In this document: positions 37,144 to 44,980 of the stretch, one piece after another
Position numbering within the stretch: position 1 is the first letter of the stretch
How the letters are laid out: each line of letters begins with the position of its first letter
Source of the DNA: Bog-105 sp021325235
Lineage (GTDB): Bacteria > Acidobacteriota > Terriglobia > Bryobacterales > Bryobacteraceae
NCBI GenBank assembly: GCA_035293825.1
Contig: DATGMC010000009.1
Span: forward strand, 11,240-75,239
Length of the DNA stretch: 64,000 nucleotides
Direction of reading: 5' to 3'
Made by a program: the position numbers and the translations under genes
Notes under the pieces: model-generated
Seen by the model: only the letters and a program-made list of their open reading frames with translations
The model's database searches: none
What the model was told of the DNA's origin: nothing

Positions 37144-37923
37144 TTGGACATCCTCCTCGGATTCGTCATTGCACTTGCCATCGCGCTGACCGGTGTCGGC
37201 GCGGGCAGCATGACCACGCCGCTTCTTATCCTGTTTCTGCGCGTGCCGCCCACCATTGCCGTCGGTACGGCGCTCACTTTCGGCGCGATTGTCAAGATTA
37301 TTTCCGTCCCGGCCTATCTGTGGCGGCGGCAGGTGAATCCGCGCGTGCTCGGCTTCATGCTGCTCGGCGGCATCCCCGGCGTGCTCGGCGGCTCTTTTCT
37401 GCTCAGTTCCCTCAAAGGCTCGGGCTACGAAGGCTGGCTCTACGCAATTCTCGGGACACTGATCGCACTGACGGCCAGCTTTCACCTGTATCGAACGCTC
37501 CGTCCCCGCCGCGGCTCGGGCCAGCACGATCGCTCGCCGCTCTTGCCCTGGCTTACGCTGCCCATCGGCGCTGAAGTCGGTTTTTCATCTGCAGGAGCGG
37601 GAGCGCTCGGTTCCATCGTGCTCTTCGGTATGACGAAGCTGAGCGCAGCCGAAGTGGTCGGCACCGATCTCTGTTTCGGCCTGCTTGTCTCGGCCGTGGG
37701 CAGCGCCTTTCACGTCAGCACCGGAAATTACGATAGCTGGCTGCTCGTGAAACTGGCCGCCGGCGGCATCTTGGGTGCCATCACCGGCTCCATGCTCGCG
37801 GGCCGCATCGCGCCGCTGCCCATGCGCCTCGCCGTGTTGCTCATGCTCGTCATCCTCGGCACCCAGCTCGCCTTTCACGGACAATCCGCCGTGCTGCCGC
37901 ATCTGCAGGCAGTCCTACGCTAA
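37144..37923 (+). CDS. TauE/SafE (TSUP) sulfite/anion exporter
   Basis: This 259-aa inner-membrane protein has about eight helices in the two-repeat TauE/SafE layout, with GVGAGSMTTPLLIL in the first half and the matching GFSSAGAGALGSIVLFG in the second. It starts with TTG only three bases after the APS reductase stop, clearly in the same operon. Relatives move sulfite, sulfoacetate or other sulfonates. Here sulfite overflow export, or entry of an anion for this pathway, is the likely role. Confidence 0.88.
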   Translation: MDILLGFVIALAIALTGVGAGSMTTPLLILFLRVPPTIAVGTALTFGAIVKIISVPAYLWRRQVNPRVLGFMLLGGIPGVLGGSFLLSSLKGSGYEGWLYAILGTLIALTASFHLYRTLRPRRGSGQHDRSPLLPWLTLPIGAEVGFSSAGAGALGSIVLFGMTKLSAAEVVGTDLCFGLLVSAVGSAFHVSTGNYDSWLLVKLAAGGILGAITGSMLAGRIAPLPMRLAVLLMLVILGTQLAFHGQSAVLPHLQAVLR

Positions 37924-37928
37924 GGGCC

Positions 37929-38498
37929 TCAGCTGCGTTCCGAAGCTTCCGCCGTATGCGTCGGATCGGCGCCGGTCCATGCCACATCCGCGGTCGGGCC
38001 ATAAATCGGCGGCACATCTCTGCCGAGCAATCGCAGATACACTGTCAGCTGTGTCCGGTGATGCGCCGTGTGCAACACGCGCCGCCAGAAAATCCAGATC
38101 CGCTGCCGCGTAACGTCGAAGAACGGCTGCTCTTCCAGCCACCATTCCTCGGCCCGGCTCGCCAGAAAATCGAGTCGCCGCCGTGCCAGCATTCGCATTC
38201 GTTCTGAGCACGCCTCAATGCTCATAGTCGAAGGCACAACATCTTTTCCGCCCGGCTCGGAACCGCTCAAAAACTCGCCGAAGAAGCGCCTTCCGGAAAG
38301 CAGTTCATGCCGTATGATCTCTTCCACGGTGCTCGACTTCGGATGCGGTCGAAACGCAAAATCGGCATCCGAGAAGCAGCGCCAAACCGAGATCAGCTTA
38401 TTCGTCTCGCTCGCATACGTATCCACCACGTGCTGAAACGCGGCCTCGACCGCCTGCGGAATCTGCTCCTCGCCGATCGCCTGGTACGAATAGCGCAT
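37929..38498 (-). CDS. DinB-family protein
   Basis: This 189-aa four-helix bundle of the DinB/YfiT-like superfamily has the likely metal histidines in EEIIRHELLSGRRFF and in LHTAHHRTQLTVYLRLLG. Such proteins are often thiol-dependent S-transferases (bacillithiol or mycothiol types), and in many bacteria they are damage-inducible, though no substrate is known here. It is convergent with the cys operon, five bases apart, and nine bases downstream of the methyltransferase gene on the same strand. Confidence 0.85.
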   Translation of the reverse strand: MRYSYQAIGEEQIPQAVEAAFQHVVDTYASETNKLISVWRCFSDADFAFRPHPKSSTVEEIIRHELLSGRRFFGEFLSGSEPGGKDVVPSTMSIEACSERMRMLARRRLDFLASRAEEWWLEEQPFFDVTRQRIWIFWRRVLHTAHHRTQLTVYLRLLGRDVPPIYGPTADVAWTGADPTHTAEASERS

Positions 38499-38507
38499 TT
38501 CTCTACG

Positions 38508-39167
38508 TTACTTCCGAAAGAAGATCACGTGCTGCCACGGCATGCCGTCGAAGACCTTCTCGAACGTGAATCCTTCCGGCGAAACTTCGGCCTTCACCTC
38601 CGCCACGCTCATCTTGTGCTCGGGACGAATCGGCACGGACGCATCTTCTTTCTTGAACTCGATCAACACCAGTAAGCCGCCCGGCTTAAGCGCCTCGCGA
38701 ATGCGGTCCAGCATCTGCTGCGGTTGCGAAAATTCGTGATACACATCCACCAGCAGCACCAGATCAAGCTTCCCCCGCGGCAACCGCGGATCATTTTCTG
38801 TTCCCACGATCGTCACAATATTCTGCACGTTCGCCTTCGCCGCGTTCGCGCGCAATCGCTCAATCATGCCCGGCTGAATATCTTCCGCGTAGACGGTCCC
38901 GTTCGGCGCGACCGCCTTCGCCAGCCGCACGGAATAGAAGCCGGTTCCCGCACCCACATCCGCCACCATCATGCCTGGCCGTAACCCGAGCGCCGCGATT
39001 GCCTTCTCCGGCTGCTCTTCGCGCGCGCGTTCTTCGCGATCGAGCCAGTCCGCGGCGCCCACTCCCATCACCGGCGCAATCTTGCGTCCCGTGATCGGGT
39101 GCACGCTCTGCGCACTCGCGAGCGCCGCCAGTAGCAAAATGAAAACAGCTCGCCTGCTATGCGTCAT
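38508..39167 (-). CDS. Exported class I SAM-dependent methyltransferase
   Basis: This 219-aa methyltransferase has the SAM motif VADVGAGTGFYSVRLA, an acidic strand end (VYAEDIQ) and motif LDLVLLVDVYHEF. It carries a clear N-terminal signal peptide (FILLLAALASAQ). An SAM enzyme outside the cytoplasm is odd, because SAM is not expected there, but signal-bearing methyltransferases of this kind are seen in Acidobacteria. The start codon overlaps, head to head, the start of the gene at 39159. The substrate is unknown. Confidence 0.85.
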   Translation of the reverse strand: MTHSRRAVFILLLAALASAQSVHPITGRKIAPVMGVGAADWLDREERAREEQPEKAIAALGLRPGMMVADVGAGTGFYSVRLAKAVAPNGTVYAEDIQPGMIERLRANAAKANVQNIVTIVGTENDPRLPRGKLDLVLLVDVYHEFSQPQQMLDRIREALKPGGLLVLIEFKKEDASVPIRPEHKMSVAEVKAEVSPEGFTFEKVFDGMPWQHVIFFRK

Positions 39168-40010
39168 CTTGTCTTTCTGCTGATCGCGGCCAGCATTTGT
39201 TGCGCCCGCGCAGCGGAACCGGAGCTCGCCATCATCAATGCCGTCGTCTCATCCTCCGAAGACGGGCCGCCGGTTGCGTCCGATTACCGCTTCTCGCCCG
39301 GCGACTATCTCTACTTTACGTTCGAGATCGCGGGCTTCGCCGTGCATACCGAAAATCAGGGCGAAGTTCGCAAAATCTCGCTGAGCTATACGGTCGTGCC
39401 CATGGACGCTCAAGGCCGGCCGCTCTCCGAGGCGGTTCCGGGTGACATCGTCACCACCCTCAACCCGGAAGATAAGAACTGGGTTCCCAAACGCCGGGCT
39501 TCGTTTCTGCTGCCTGCCTTCGTCGCCGCCGGTTCGTTTCATGTCCACGTCACCGCCAAAGACGCTTTCGGCAAAACCGAAACCGCGCGCGATCTTCCGT
39601 TTCTGATGGGCGGCGTGAGACTTGTTCCCGCCGATTCCATCACCATCGAGAATTTTCGTTTCCTGCGCCGTGAAAATGACACCCAGCCCCTCAGCCTCGC
39701 CGCGTACGCCCCCGGCGACACCGTTTACGCGCGCTTCGAAATGACCGGCTTCAAGATCGGCGAGGATAACCGCTGCCGCGTGGCGTACAGCGTAACCGTC
39801 ATCGGCCCGGCCGGCAAAGCATTCATTCAGAATCCCGATGCGGCGCGGCTTGATGAAGGCGGTTTTTACCCGCCGCAATTCGTTCCCGGCGAGCTCGCGC
39901 TCGAAATGGGGAAAAAGAATGAGCCCGGTGCCTACACGGTCATCGTAGAAGCGCGCGATCTGATCGCCAAGCAAACCTACCAACTCAAACAGACCTTCAG
40001 CATCGAATAA
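39159..40010 (+). CDS. Secreted beta-sandwich protein of unknown function
   Basis: This 283-aa protein has a signal peptide (LVFLLIAASICCARA) and a body that looks like two Ig-like beta-sandwich repeats: YRFSPGDYLYFTFEIAGF near residue 45 and YAPGDTVYARFEMTGFKIG near residue 185 share the pattern APGD.xY.xFE.xGF. No enzyme motif is present. Its ATG overlaps the ATG of the divergent methyltransferase gene by nine bases, so the two leader regions lie inside each other. It may be an adhesin or a binding component of the envelope. Confidence 0.7.
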   Translation: MRHLVFLLIAASICCARAAEPELAIINAVVSSSEDGPPVASDYRFSPGDYLYFTFEIAGFAVHTENQGEVRKISLSYTVVPMDAQGRPLSEAVPGDIVTTLNPEDKNWVPKRRASFLLPAFVAAGSFHVHVTAKDAFGKTETARDLPFLMGGVRLVPADSITIENFRFLRRENDTQPLSLAAYAPGDTVYARFEMTGFKIGEDNRCRVAYSVTVIGPAGKAFIQNPDAARLDEGGFYPPQFVPGELALEMGKKNEPGAYTVIVEARDLIAKQTYQLKQTFSIE

Positions 40011-40016
40011 CCGGAG

Positions 40017-40295
40017 CTACGGCCGGCGCCGCGCAACGTAGAGACTGGTCATCATACTGCGCGTCACTCTGCCCTTGAAACCGTCGACAGCTATTCGACG
40101 CAATTCACTCAGCACGGCCGTGCTGTCGGCGCGAATGTTGATATTCGAGTAAGTCGCATAGAGCGCGACCGTCTGCTCGGCATTTAGAACCAGAGTCCAT
40201 GCGCTGCTTTGGTGATCGATACTGTCGAACACACGCGCACGCTCGAGAGCCGCTATCCTCGCCGGGGCGTCGAGAGCGAAAGGATTCGGCAGCAA
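40017..40295 (-). CDS. Hypothetical 92-aa protein coupled to the LolA-like gene
   Basis: This 92-aa frame starts at a TTG immediately after the TGA of the upstream gene (TGATTG), suggesting coupling. The product is mixed, with a basic C-terminus (SLYVARRRP), no signal peptide and no family that I recognise. It is convergent with, and six bases from, the beta-sandwich gene. The case rests on frame length, adjacency and coupling only, so it may be spurious. Confidence 0.4.
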   Translation of the reverse strand: MLPNPFALDAPARIAALERARVFDSIDHQSSAWTLVLNAEQTVALYATYSNINIRADSTAVLSELRRIAVDGFKGRVTRSMMTSLYVARRRP

Positions 40296-41141
40296 TCAGT
40301 GAGGCGGGGCGGTCGGTGGCGGAGTCTGCGCTTGCGGCTGCTCACCCGTTGCGCCAAAAATAATCGTCGATTCCGCGCCAAACTTCTTGTAGTCCATGTA
40401 CCGGATTTCGATTCGTATCCGCTGCGGCCATTCGCGAAAATACAACGTATCGTCGGCGTACGTCTCGACCGGGAAAAACCACTGCCCGTCGATGTTCTTG
40501 CGAAAGGTCGTGAAATGCGGCGTCAGATTCTGCTCGCGCAGCTTCTCAATCTGCGGCACGCCCTGTCCTTCGCTCTTCACCACCGAAAAATCGCTCTCGC
40601 GCACCCACAGCAGGCCCTCGAAAAATCGCTGCCCGCTCAGAATCTGCTTCGGCCGCACATATTCGAGGAAGCACAGTTCGCCATTCACCGTCTCCTCGCC
40701 CTTGTACTGCCCTTCGTACAACGACGCCTTGTCTTTGGTAAGCAAGAACGGCTCTACGTTGCGAATATCCTCGAAATCCACCGGCGTCATTTTGATGTGC
40801 GTCAACGTGTTCCGCGGCTGCCCTTCCACCTGCTCATAACGCACGTGCTTGGGCGAAAACGTCACATCGCGCACCTCGTGATATTCGCCCGTAACCACGC
40901 CGTGATCGTTGATCTCCTCGAGCGTCACCGATTGCCGGTACGTGTAGTTGCTCATCGCCTCCGCATTGGCCGACTCGCGCTCGGCAATCTTATGCAGCAA
41001 CCCCGGCGGCGGCTCGGCTGCGTAGGCGGCGTAAGCGGCCAGCATCGATCCCGATGCTACGATGAGGGCGATGTTCAGGACCCTGCGTCCATATTTCATC
41101 GCGCTGGCCTGTTCCTGGACAGCAATCGTTGTCTGCGCCAT
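40296..41141 (-). CDS. Exported LolA-like/outer-membrane lipoprotein-sorting family protein
   Basis: This 281-aa exported protein has a hydrophobic leader ending YAAYAAEPP and a body of amphipathic beta strands (YTYRQSVTLEEIND, GQWFFPVETYADDTLYF, RIRIEIRYMDYKKFG) like the concave sheet proteins LolA/LolB that carry lipids in the periplasm. The tail is Pro/Gln-rich. AAAGGAAG just before the ATG supports 41141, although an internal ATG at 41099 would give a shorter signal peptide. Its 5' end overlaps the divergent CPBP gene by about 80 bases. The family is common in Acidobacteria, and the role is inferred only. Confidence 0.7.
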   Translation of the reverse strand: MAQTTIAVQEQASAMKYGRRVLNIALIVASGSMLAAYAAYAAEPPPGLLHKIAERESANAEAMSNYTYRQSVTLEEINDHGVVTGEYHEVRDVTFSPKHVRYEQVEGQPRNTLTHIKMTPVDFEDIRNVEPFLLTKDKASLYEGQYKGEETVNGELCFLEYVRPKQILSGQRFFEGLLWVRESDFSVVKSEGQGVPQIEKLREQNLTPHFTTFRKNIDGQWFFPVETYADDTLYFREWPQRIRIEIRYMDYKKFGAESTIIFGATGEQPQAQTPPPTAPPH

Positions 41142-42057
41142 CTTCCTTTCAAGGCAGCATCCTCAGTCACATTGGATCATGGCGGCCGCGCTGCCCGCCC
41201 TTCTCGCCGAAGCGATCTTTTACCTCGGCGCCGTCTTCTATGAGACGCGCCTGCGCCTCGCAATGTTGCCATCGCGCCGCACACAAGCGTTCCTGCTGTG
41301 GTTAAGCGCGCTCATTCCGTACCTGATCTTCGCTTCGCTCACCCGCACGATCAACCGCCCCGCCTTCTTGCTGATCGCCGTACTGAGCGCGCTATTGGCG
41401 TACTGGTTCGTACTGTTTCCGCGGCGCACCGCCTACGATTTCGGCTTCCTGGTCCTCGCCGCCGCGCCCGTCGTACTGCGCGTTTTCAAGCGGCTCTATA
41501 TCTCTCCCGATCCGCACCTTCGCATCGACGTACTCGGCCACCTCGCGTGGATCCACACCGGCATCGCCGCGCTTCTTGTCCTTCGTGAATGGGATCCGGG
41601 CGCCTTCGGCCTCTGGCCCCGAGCGGAAGAGTGGCGCATCGGCTTCCTCTGGTTCGCTGTTTCGATCGTGCCCATCGCGGCGGTCGCGCTTGCCCTGCAT
41701 GATGTTCGTTTTCAACCCATGCACGCCGAGTGGTGGCGGACAGTAGCAACCGCCATCGGTGCATTCTTCGGCTTCCTGTGGGTCGTTGCACTGAGCGAAG
41801 AGCTCTTCTTTCGCGGTGTCATCGAGCGCGCACTGCTCGATTCCACACGCTCCAAAATCGCCGCCGTCTTAATCTCGGCCCTGCTCTTCGGAAGTGTCCA
41901 TCTCTCGTTTCGCCAGTTCCCCAACTGGCAGGCCGCCGTCATCGCCGCGCTGCTCGGCGTTGTCTGCGGCCTGGCCTATGCGCAAAGCGGCAGCGTGCGT
42001 GCGCCGATGGTGACGCATGCACTCGTGGTCGCTACAGGACGTTTGCTTTTCCAATAG
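41062..42057 (+). CDS. CPBP-family intramembrane glutamic protease
   Basis: This 331-aa membrane protein has about eight helices. The ABI/CPBP motif 1 is ALSEELFFRGVIERAL (EExxxR type) and motif 2 is FGSVHLSFRQFPNW (catalytic His), with a C-terminal APMVTHALVVATGRL segment. Relatives include Rce1 CAAX proteases and bacteriocin self-immunity proteins. An alternative ATG at 41071 has GAGGG upstream. The N-terminus reads antisense through the signal peptide region of the LolA-like gene. The substrate is unknown. Confidence 0.85.
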   Translation: MRAMFRTLRPYFIALACSWTAIVVCAIFLSRQHPQSHWIMAAALPALLAEAIFYLGAVFYETRLRLAMLPSRRTQAFLLWLSALIPYLIFASLTRTINRPAFLLIAVLSALLAYWFVLFPRRTAYDFGFLVLAAAPVVLRVFKRLYISPDPHLRIDVLGHLAWIHTGIAALLVLREWDPGAFGLWPRAEEWRIGFLWFAVSIVPIAAVALALHDVRFQPMHAEWWRTVATAIGAFFGFLWVVALSEELFFRGVIERALLDSTRSKIAAVLISALLFGSVHLSFRQFPNWQAAVIAALLGVVCGLAYAQSGSVRAPMVTHALVVATGRLLFQ

Positions 42058-42068
42058 TGTCCACGTCG

Positions 42069-42326
42069 TCAACTCTGGCGGCATCCCGTCACTCGCAGCC
42101 ACTCTTCGTAACCTCGAAGCCACTCTTCATATCGGGCAAGCGCTTCTGGCGTCGGCTCAGTCTCAGGAGCATCGTCCGGCGCTGCCGATAATTCCACCTT
42201 CGCTCGTCTCTCGTCTCAACCTTCCGGATCTTCGGTTGCCATCTCCGATCTCTGCCGTCCAGAAGGTCGAACCCGAAGATCTTCGGCGTGCATTGCGACA
42301 AGTTCCTCGCCCAACTCTTCGTTCAT
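42069..42326 (-). pseudogene. Small reading frame interrupted by in-frame UGA
   Basis: An ATG six bases after the glycosidase stop opens 36 codons (beginning MNEELGEELVAMHAEDLRVR, like the start of DUF6624 proteins), then a TGA, then 48 more codons in the same frame, ending in a tandem YEEWLRGYEEWLRVTG. Both halves read like protein and the frame is unbroken except for the one stop. Third-position GC is clearly lower than in neighbours, suggesting a decaying or transferred gene. No selenocysteine or readthrough signal was identified. It could also be a sequencing error. Confidence 0.45.
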
Positions 42327-42332
42327 TGCGGC

Positions 42333-43601
42333 CTATTTCGCGTCTGCCCCGCGAACCAGCAGTAACGCATCCTCCCAGCCTGCCGGCGGCTTCACGGTTC
42401 CCACCGTCACCGCCGAGTTGTCGCGCACCCGCGATCCATCGCGCGGGTTAATCCAGAAGCCCTCCGCAAATCTGCCGCTCACTCGCATATCCACCCGCAC
42501 CGGCCCCGCGTGGCTCAAGTACACCAGCCGCCAGCTGTTATCGGCCGATCGCGCTGCCGCATTCTGCTCTCTCCCAGCGCCTGGACCCTCCATCAGAATC
42601 GAGTCGTCCGGCACCAGGTGCCACCAGTCGAAGCTCGCGAAAATTTTCTTGAGCACACTCATGTCGCGCGCGCCTTCGCTCGTGAGCGATTTCCGCCAGG
42701 TCGGATTCTTGCGCCACATATCGTTGTGCCCATAAGTAAACGACGCCCCCGAGAGATACGCCCAATAGGCCTGCTTGCGCACCACCAGCGGCGTGATCGG
42801 CTTCGTCGGATACTCCGGGCCTTCCTCATAAGCGCCCTCGCCCAGAATCACCGGCTTCGGCGGAGTCAGACCGTACATGTGCCGCAGCCGTTCCGGAATG
42901 CTCGGATAATCGGCCCAGGTCTGAATCATGTCGGCCGCCAGCCAGGGCTCGTTGTGCAGCGGCTCCGTCCCCGGAGGACCGCCCATGGGATGGAACGTGA
43001 TCAGATGCGAGCCGCCATCGCCCTCCTGCAAACCGCGCGCAATCAGCGGCCAGATCTCGGGAGCATCCGAAACTTTGCGATCTCCGCCCACGATCCAGAC
43101 AATATTGGGCGCGTTCCTGTAGCGCGCGCCCAGCCAGCGCCCATACTGCTCAGCATTTTCTTTCGTGATCATCTTCCGGTTGACCACGTACGAACCCCAC
43201 GCGGGCAGCAGCCCTAAATACATCCCGTGCCGCGCCGCATGAGCGACCAGCGTATCCACGTTCTTCCAGTACGCTTCTTCCGGCTCCAGCGGATTCTGGT
43301 TACGCCACGGCGAAACACCCGCATAGTTCGGATTCGGACTCGGTCCTTTCTCCGTGCCCGTGCCTCCATCCCAGATCAGCGCCGCCTGCACAATGGTGAA
43401 ACCGAGCCTCGCTCGCGCCGCCAGATAGTCGTCGGCCTCTTCGGCCGTGTAGCTGACCGCCAGCGGCCACGCCGTATCGCCCAACCAGAACCACGGCTTC
43501 CCGTCTTCCTCGAAATAGCGCTGCGAGCTGTCAACTCTCAAGCGCCCTGCTCCAAACACACTCCCCGCCAGCAGAACACACGCCATCCAGCGTTTGTACA
43601 T
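42333..43601 (-). CDS. DUF4038-type glycoside hydrolase (apiosidase-like, GH140-related)
   Basis: This 422-aa secreted enzyme has the signal peptide MYKRWMACVLLAGSVFGAG, then the DUF4038 opening SSQRYFEEDGKPWFWLGDTAWPL, a TIM barrel with NIVWIVGGDRK, the acid PKPVILGEGAYEEGPEYP, and a small C-terminal beta domain ending FWINPRDGSRV. The family includes GH140 enzymes that cut apiose from rhamnogalacturonan II, so a plant-cell-wall polysaccharide is the likely substrate. The substrate is inferred from the family only. A small interrupted frame follows its stop. Confidence 0.82.
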   Translation of the reverse strand: MYKRWMACVLLAGSVFGAGRLRVDSSQRYFEEDGKPWFWLGDTAWPLAVSYTAEEADDYLAARARLGFTIVQAALIWDGGTGTEKGPSPNPNYAGVSPWRNQNPLEPEEAYWKNVDTLVAHAARHGMYLGLLPAWGSYVVNRKMITKENAEQYGRWLGARYRNAPNIVWIVGGDRKVSDAPEIWPLIARGLQEGDGGSHLITFHPMGGPPGTEPLHNEPWLAADMIQTWADYPSIPERLRHMYGLTPPKPVILGEGAYEEGPEYPTKPITPLVVRKQAYWAYLSGASFTYGHNDMWRKNPTWRKSLTSEGARDMSVLKKIFASFDWWHLVPDDSILMEGPGAGREQNAAARSADNSWRLVYLSHAGPVRVDMRVSGRFAEGFWINPRDGSRVRDNSAVTVGTVKPPAGWEDALLLVRGADAK

Positions 43602-43648
43602 TCCTCAAAGAATATACGACGCGCCGCGCTGTGACCGAGCCGTGACAA

Positions 43649-43676
43649 TAAGGAGCGGTCGGCAAACCGCATTCTT
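43649..43676. repeat. Interspersed hairpin element B, copy 1
   Basis: A 28-base element starting TAAGGAGCGGTCG has stem GCGGT/ACCGC. It matches 23 of 28 bases with 49802-49829 and lies between the glycosidase and the cystathionine gamma-synthase family gene. Confidence 0.55.
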
Positions 43677-43688
43677 CACCGAGCTGGG

Positions 43689-44927
43689 CTAAGCGTGTTC
43701 GAGTGCCTGTTCGAAATCGGCCAGCAGATCCTGCCAGTCTTCGATGCCGCACGAAATACGCACCAGTCCTTCGCCAATCCCGGCCTCATCGAGATCCTTT
43801 GCGCTCCAGGCCGAGTGCGTCGTGCTGCGCGGATGGCAGGCCAGCGTCTCCACCCCACCGAGCGACACCGCGTTCCGCGCCAGCTTCAAACGCCGCAGCA
43901 TCTCAAACGCCGCTCGCTTGCCGCCCTTGAGATCAATCGAAAACAATCCGCCCGGATGCTGGCACTGCTCTTCATAGATGCGCTTCTGCTCGGCGTCCTC
44001 AAACAACGTAGGATAGTAGACCCTCTGCACTTTCGGATGATCGTTCAGGCTCTCCGCAATGCGCTGCGCATTCTTGCTCTGCCGGTTCATGCGCAGCGCC
44101 ACCGTTGGCAGCCGCGTATTCAGAATCCAGCACTCGTCCGGCTGCAGAATGTTGCCGAACAAACTGCGCTTGCTGCGAATCTTTGCGAGCAATCCCGGAT
44201 CCCGTACCAGCGCCACACCGCCGATGATGTCGCTGTAGCCGCCCAGATATTTCGTCGCCGAATACAGCGAAACGTCTGCCCCCAGCAGCAGCGGATGCTG
44301 AAACGCCGGTCCGAGAAACGTGTTGTCGATCATCACGACCGGCCGTTCTCCTGCGACACTCTCGGCCGTCCGGCAGGCCCGCCCGATATCGGTCATGATC
44401 ACGGTCGGATTCGCCGGCGTCTCGATCAGAATCACGCGCAGATTTTTCGCAGCAGAAATAGCTCGATCGATCGCGCCGCCATCCCCCGCCTGCACCGCGA
44501 TTCCGGTGATTCCGAACGGCTGCAAAAATCCCTGGATCAGCGTCTGCGTGCCGCCGTAAATCGGTATCGTGTAGATCAGCGAATCGCCCGGCTGGAGCAC
44601 CGCCAGCAGCGCCGTCATGATCGCCGCCATCCCGGAGTTGAACGCCACCGCGCCCGCCGCACCCGGCTCGAGCGGCAGGATCTGATCTTCCAGGATCTGC
44701 GCATTCGGATGATTGAAGCGCGAATACACCAGATCGACGTTCTCGTCCGCCGTGCGCTGGGCACGTCCGCCCATCAGATCGAAGGCGCGCTCGGCCGCCT
44801 CCGGGCTCGAGAAGACGTAAGTCGAGCTGCGAAACACCGCCGGCCGCGCCGATCCCACCGAAAGCTGCGGATCGAAGCCACGCGTCAGAACGTCGGTTTC
44901 CGGATGTAAAGAGGTTGGTTCGGGCAA
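43689..44927 (-). CDS. Cystathionine gamma-synthase / methionine gamma-lyase family PLP enzyme
   Basis: This 412-aa Cys/Met-metabolism PLP enzyme has the PLP-phosphate loop FNSGMAAIMTALLA, ANPTVIMTDIG, Asp in VVMIDNTFLGP, the PLP lysine in YSATKYLGGYSD, and a C-terminal ETLACHPRSTTHS. It could make cystathionine or split methionine or homocysteine. The specific reaction cannot be separated by eye. A TTG at 44927, with GGGAG upstream, is favoured because family members begin near there; the frame is open to 45029 but would run across the start of the divergent ATPase gene. It is divergent from the interrupted ATPase gene. Confidence 0.88.
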   Translation of the reverse strand: MPEPTSLHPETDVLTRGFDPQLSVGSARPAVFRSSTYVFSSPEAAERAFDLMGGRAQRTADENVDLVYSRFNHPNAQILEDQILPLEPGAAGAVAFNSGMAAIMTALLAVLQPGDSLIYTIPIYGGTQTLIQGFLQPFGITGIAVQAGDGGAIDRAISAAKNLRVILIETPANPTVIMTDIGRACRTAESVAGERPVVMIDNTFLGPAFQHPLLLGADVSLYSATKYLGGYSDIIGGVALVRDPGLLAKIRSKRSLFGNILQPDECWILNTRLPTVALRMNRQSKNAQRIAESLNDHPKVQRVYYPTLFEDAEQKRIYEEQCQHPGGLFSIDLKGGKRAAFEMLRRLKLARNAVSLGGVETLACHPRSTTHSAWSAKDLDEAGIGEGLVRISCGIEDWQDLLADFEQALEHA

Positions 44928-44980
44928 AAGAAAACTCCCGCCTAGAGTGTACTCTTGTAGCAATCCGTACAAGGATCGCG

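Noticed and set aside
42017..42451. 144-codon plus-strand frame
   Set aside because: Pro/Arg/Ser-rich product with no motif; the minus strand here has a glycosidase C-terminus and a better small frame.
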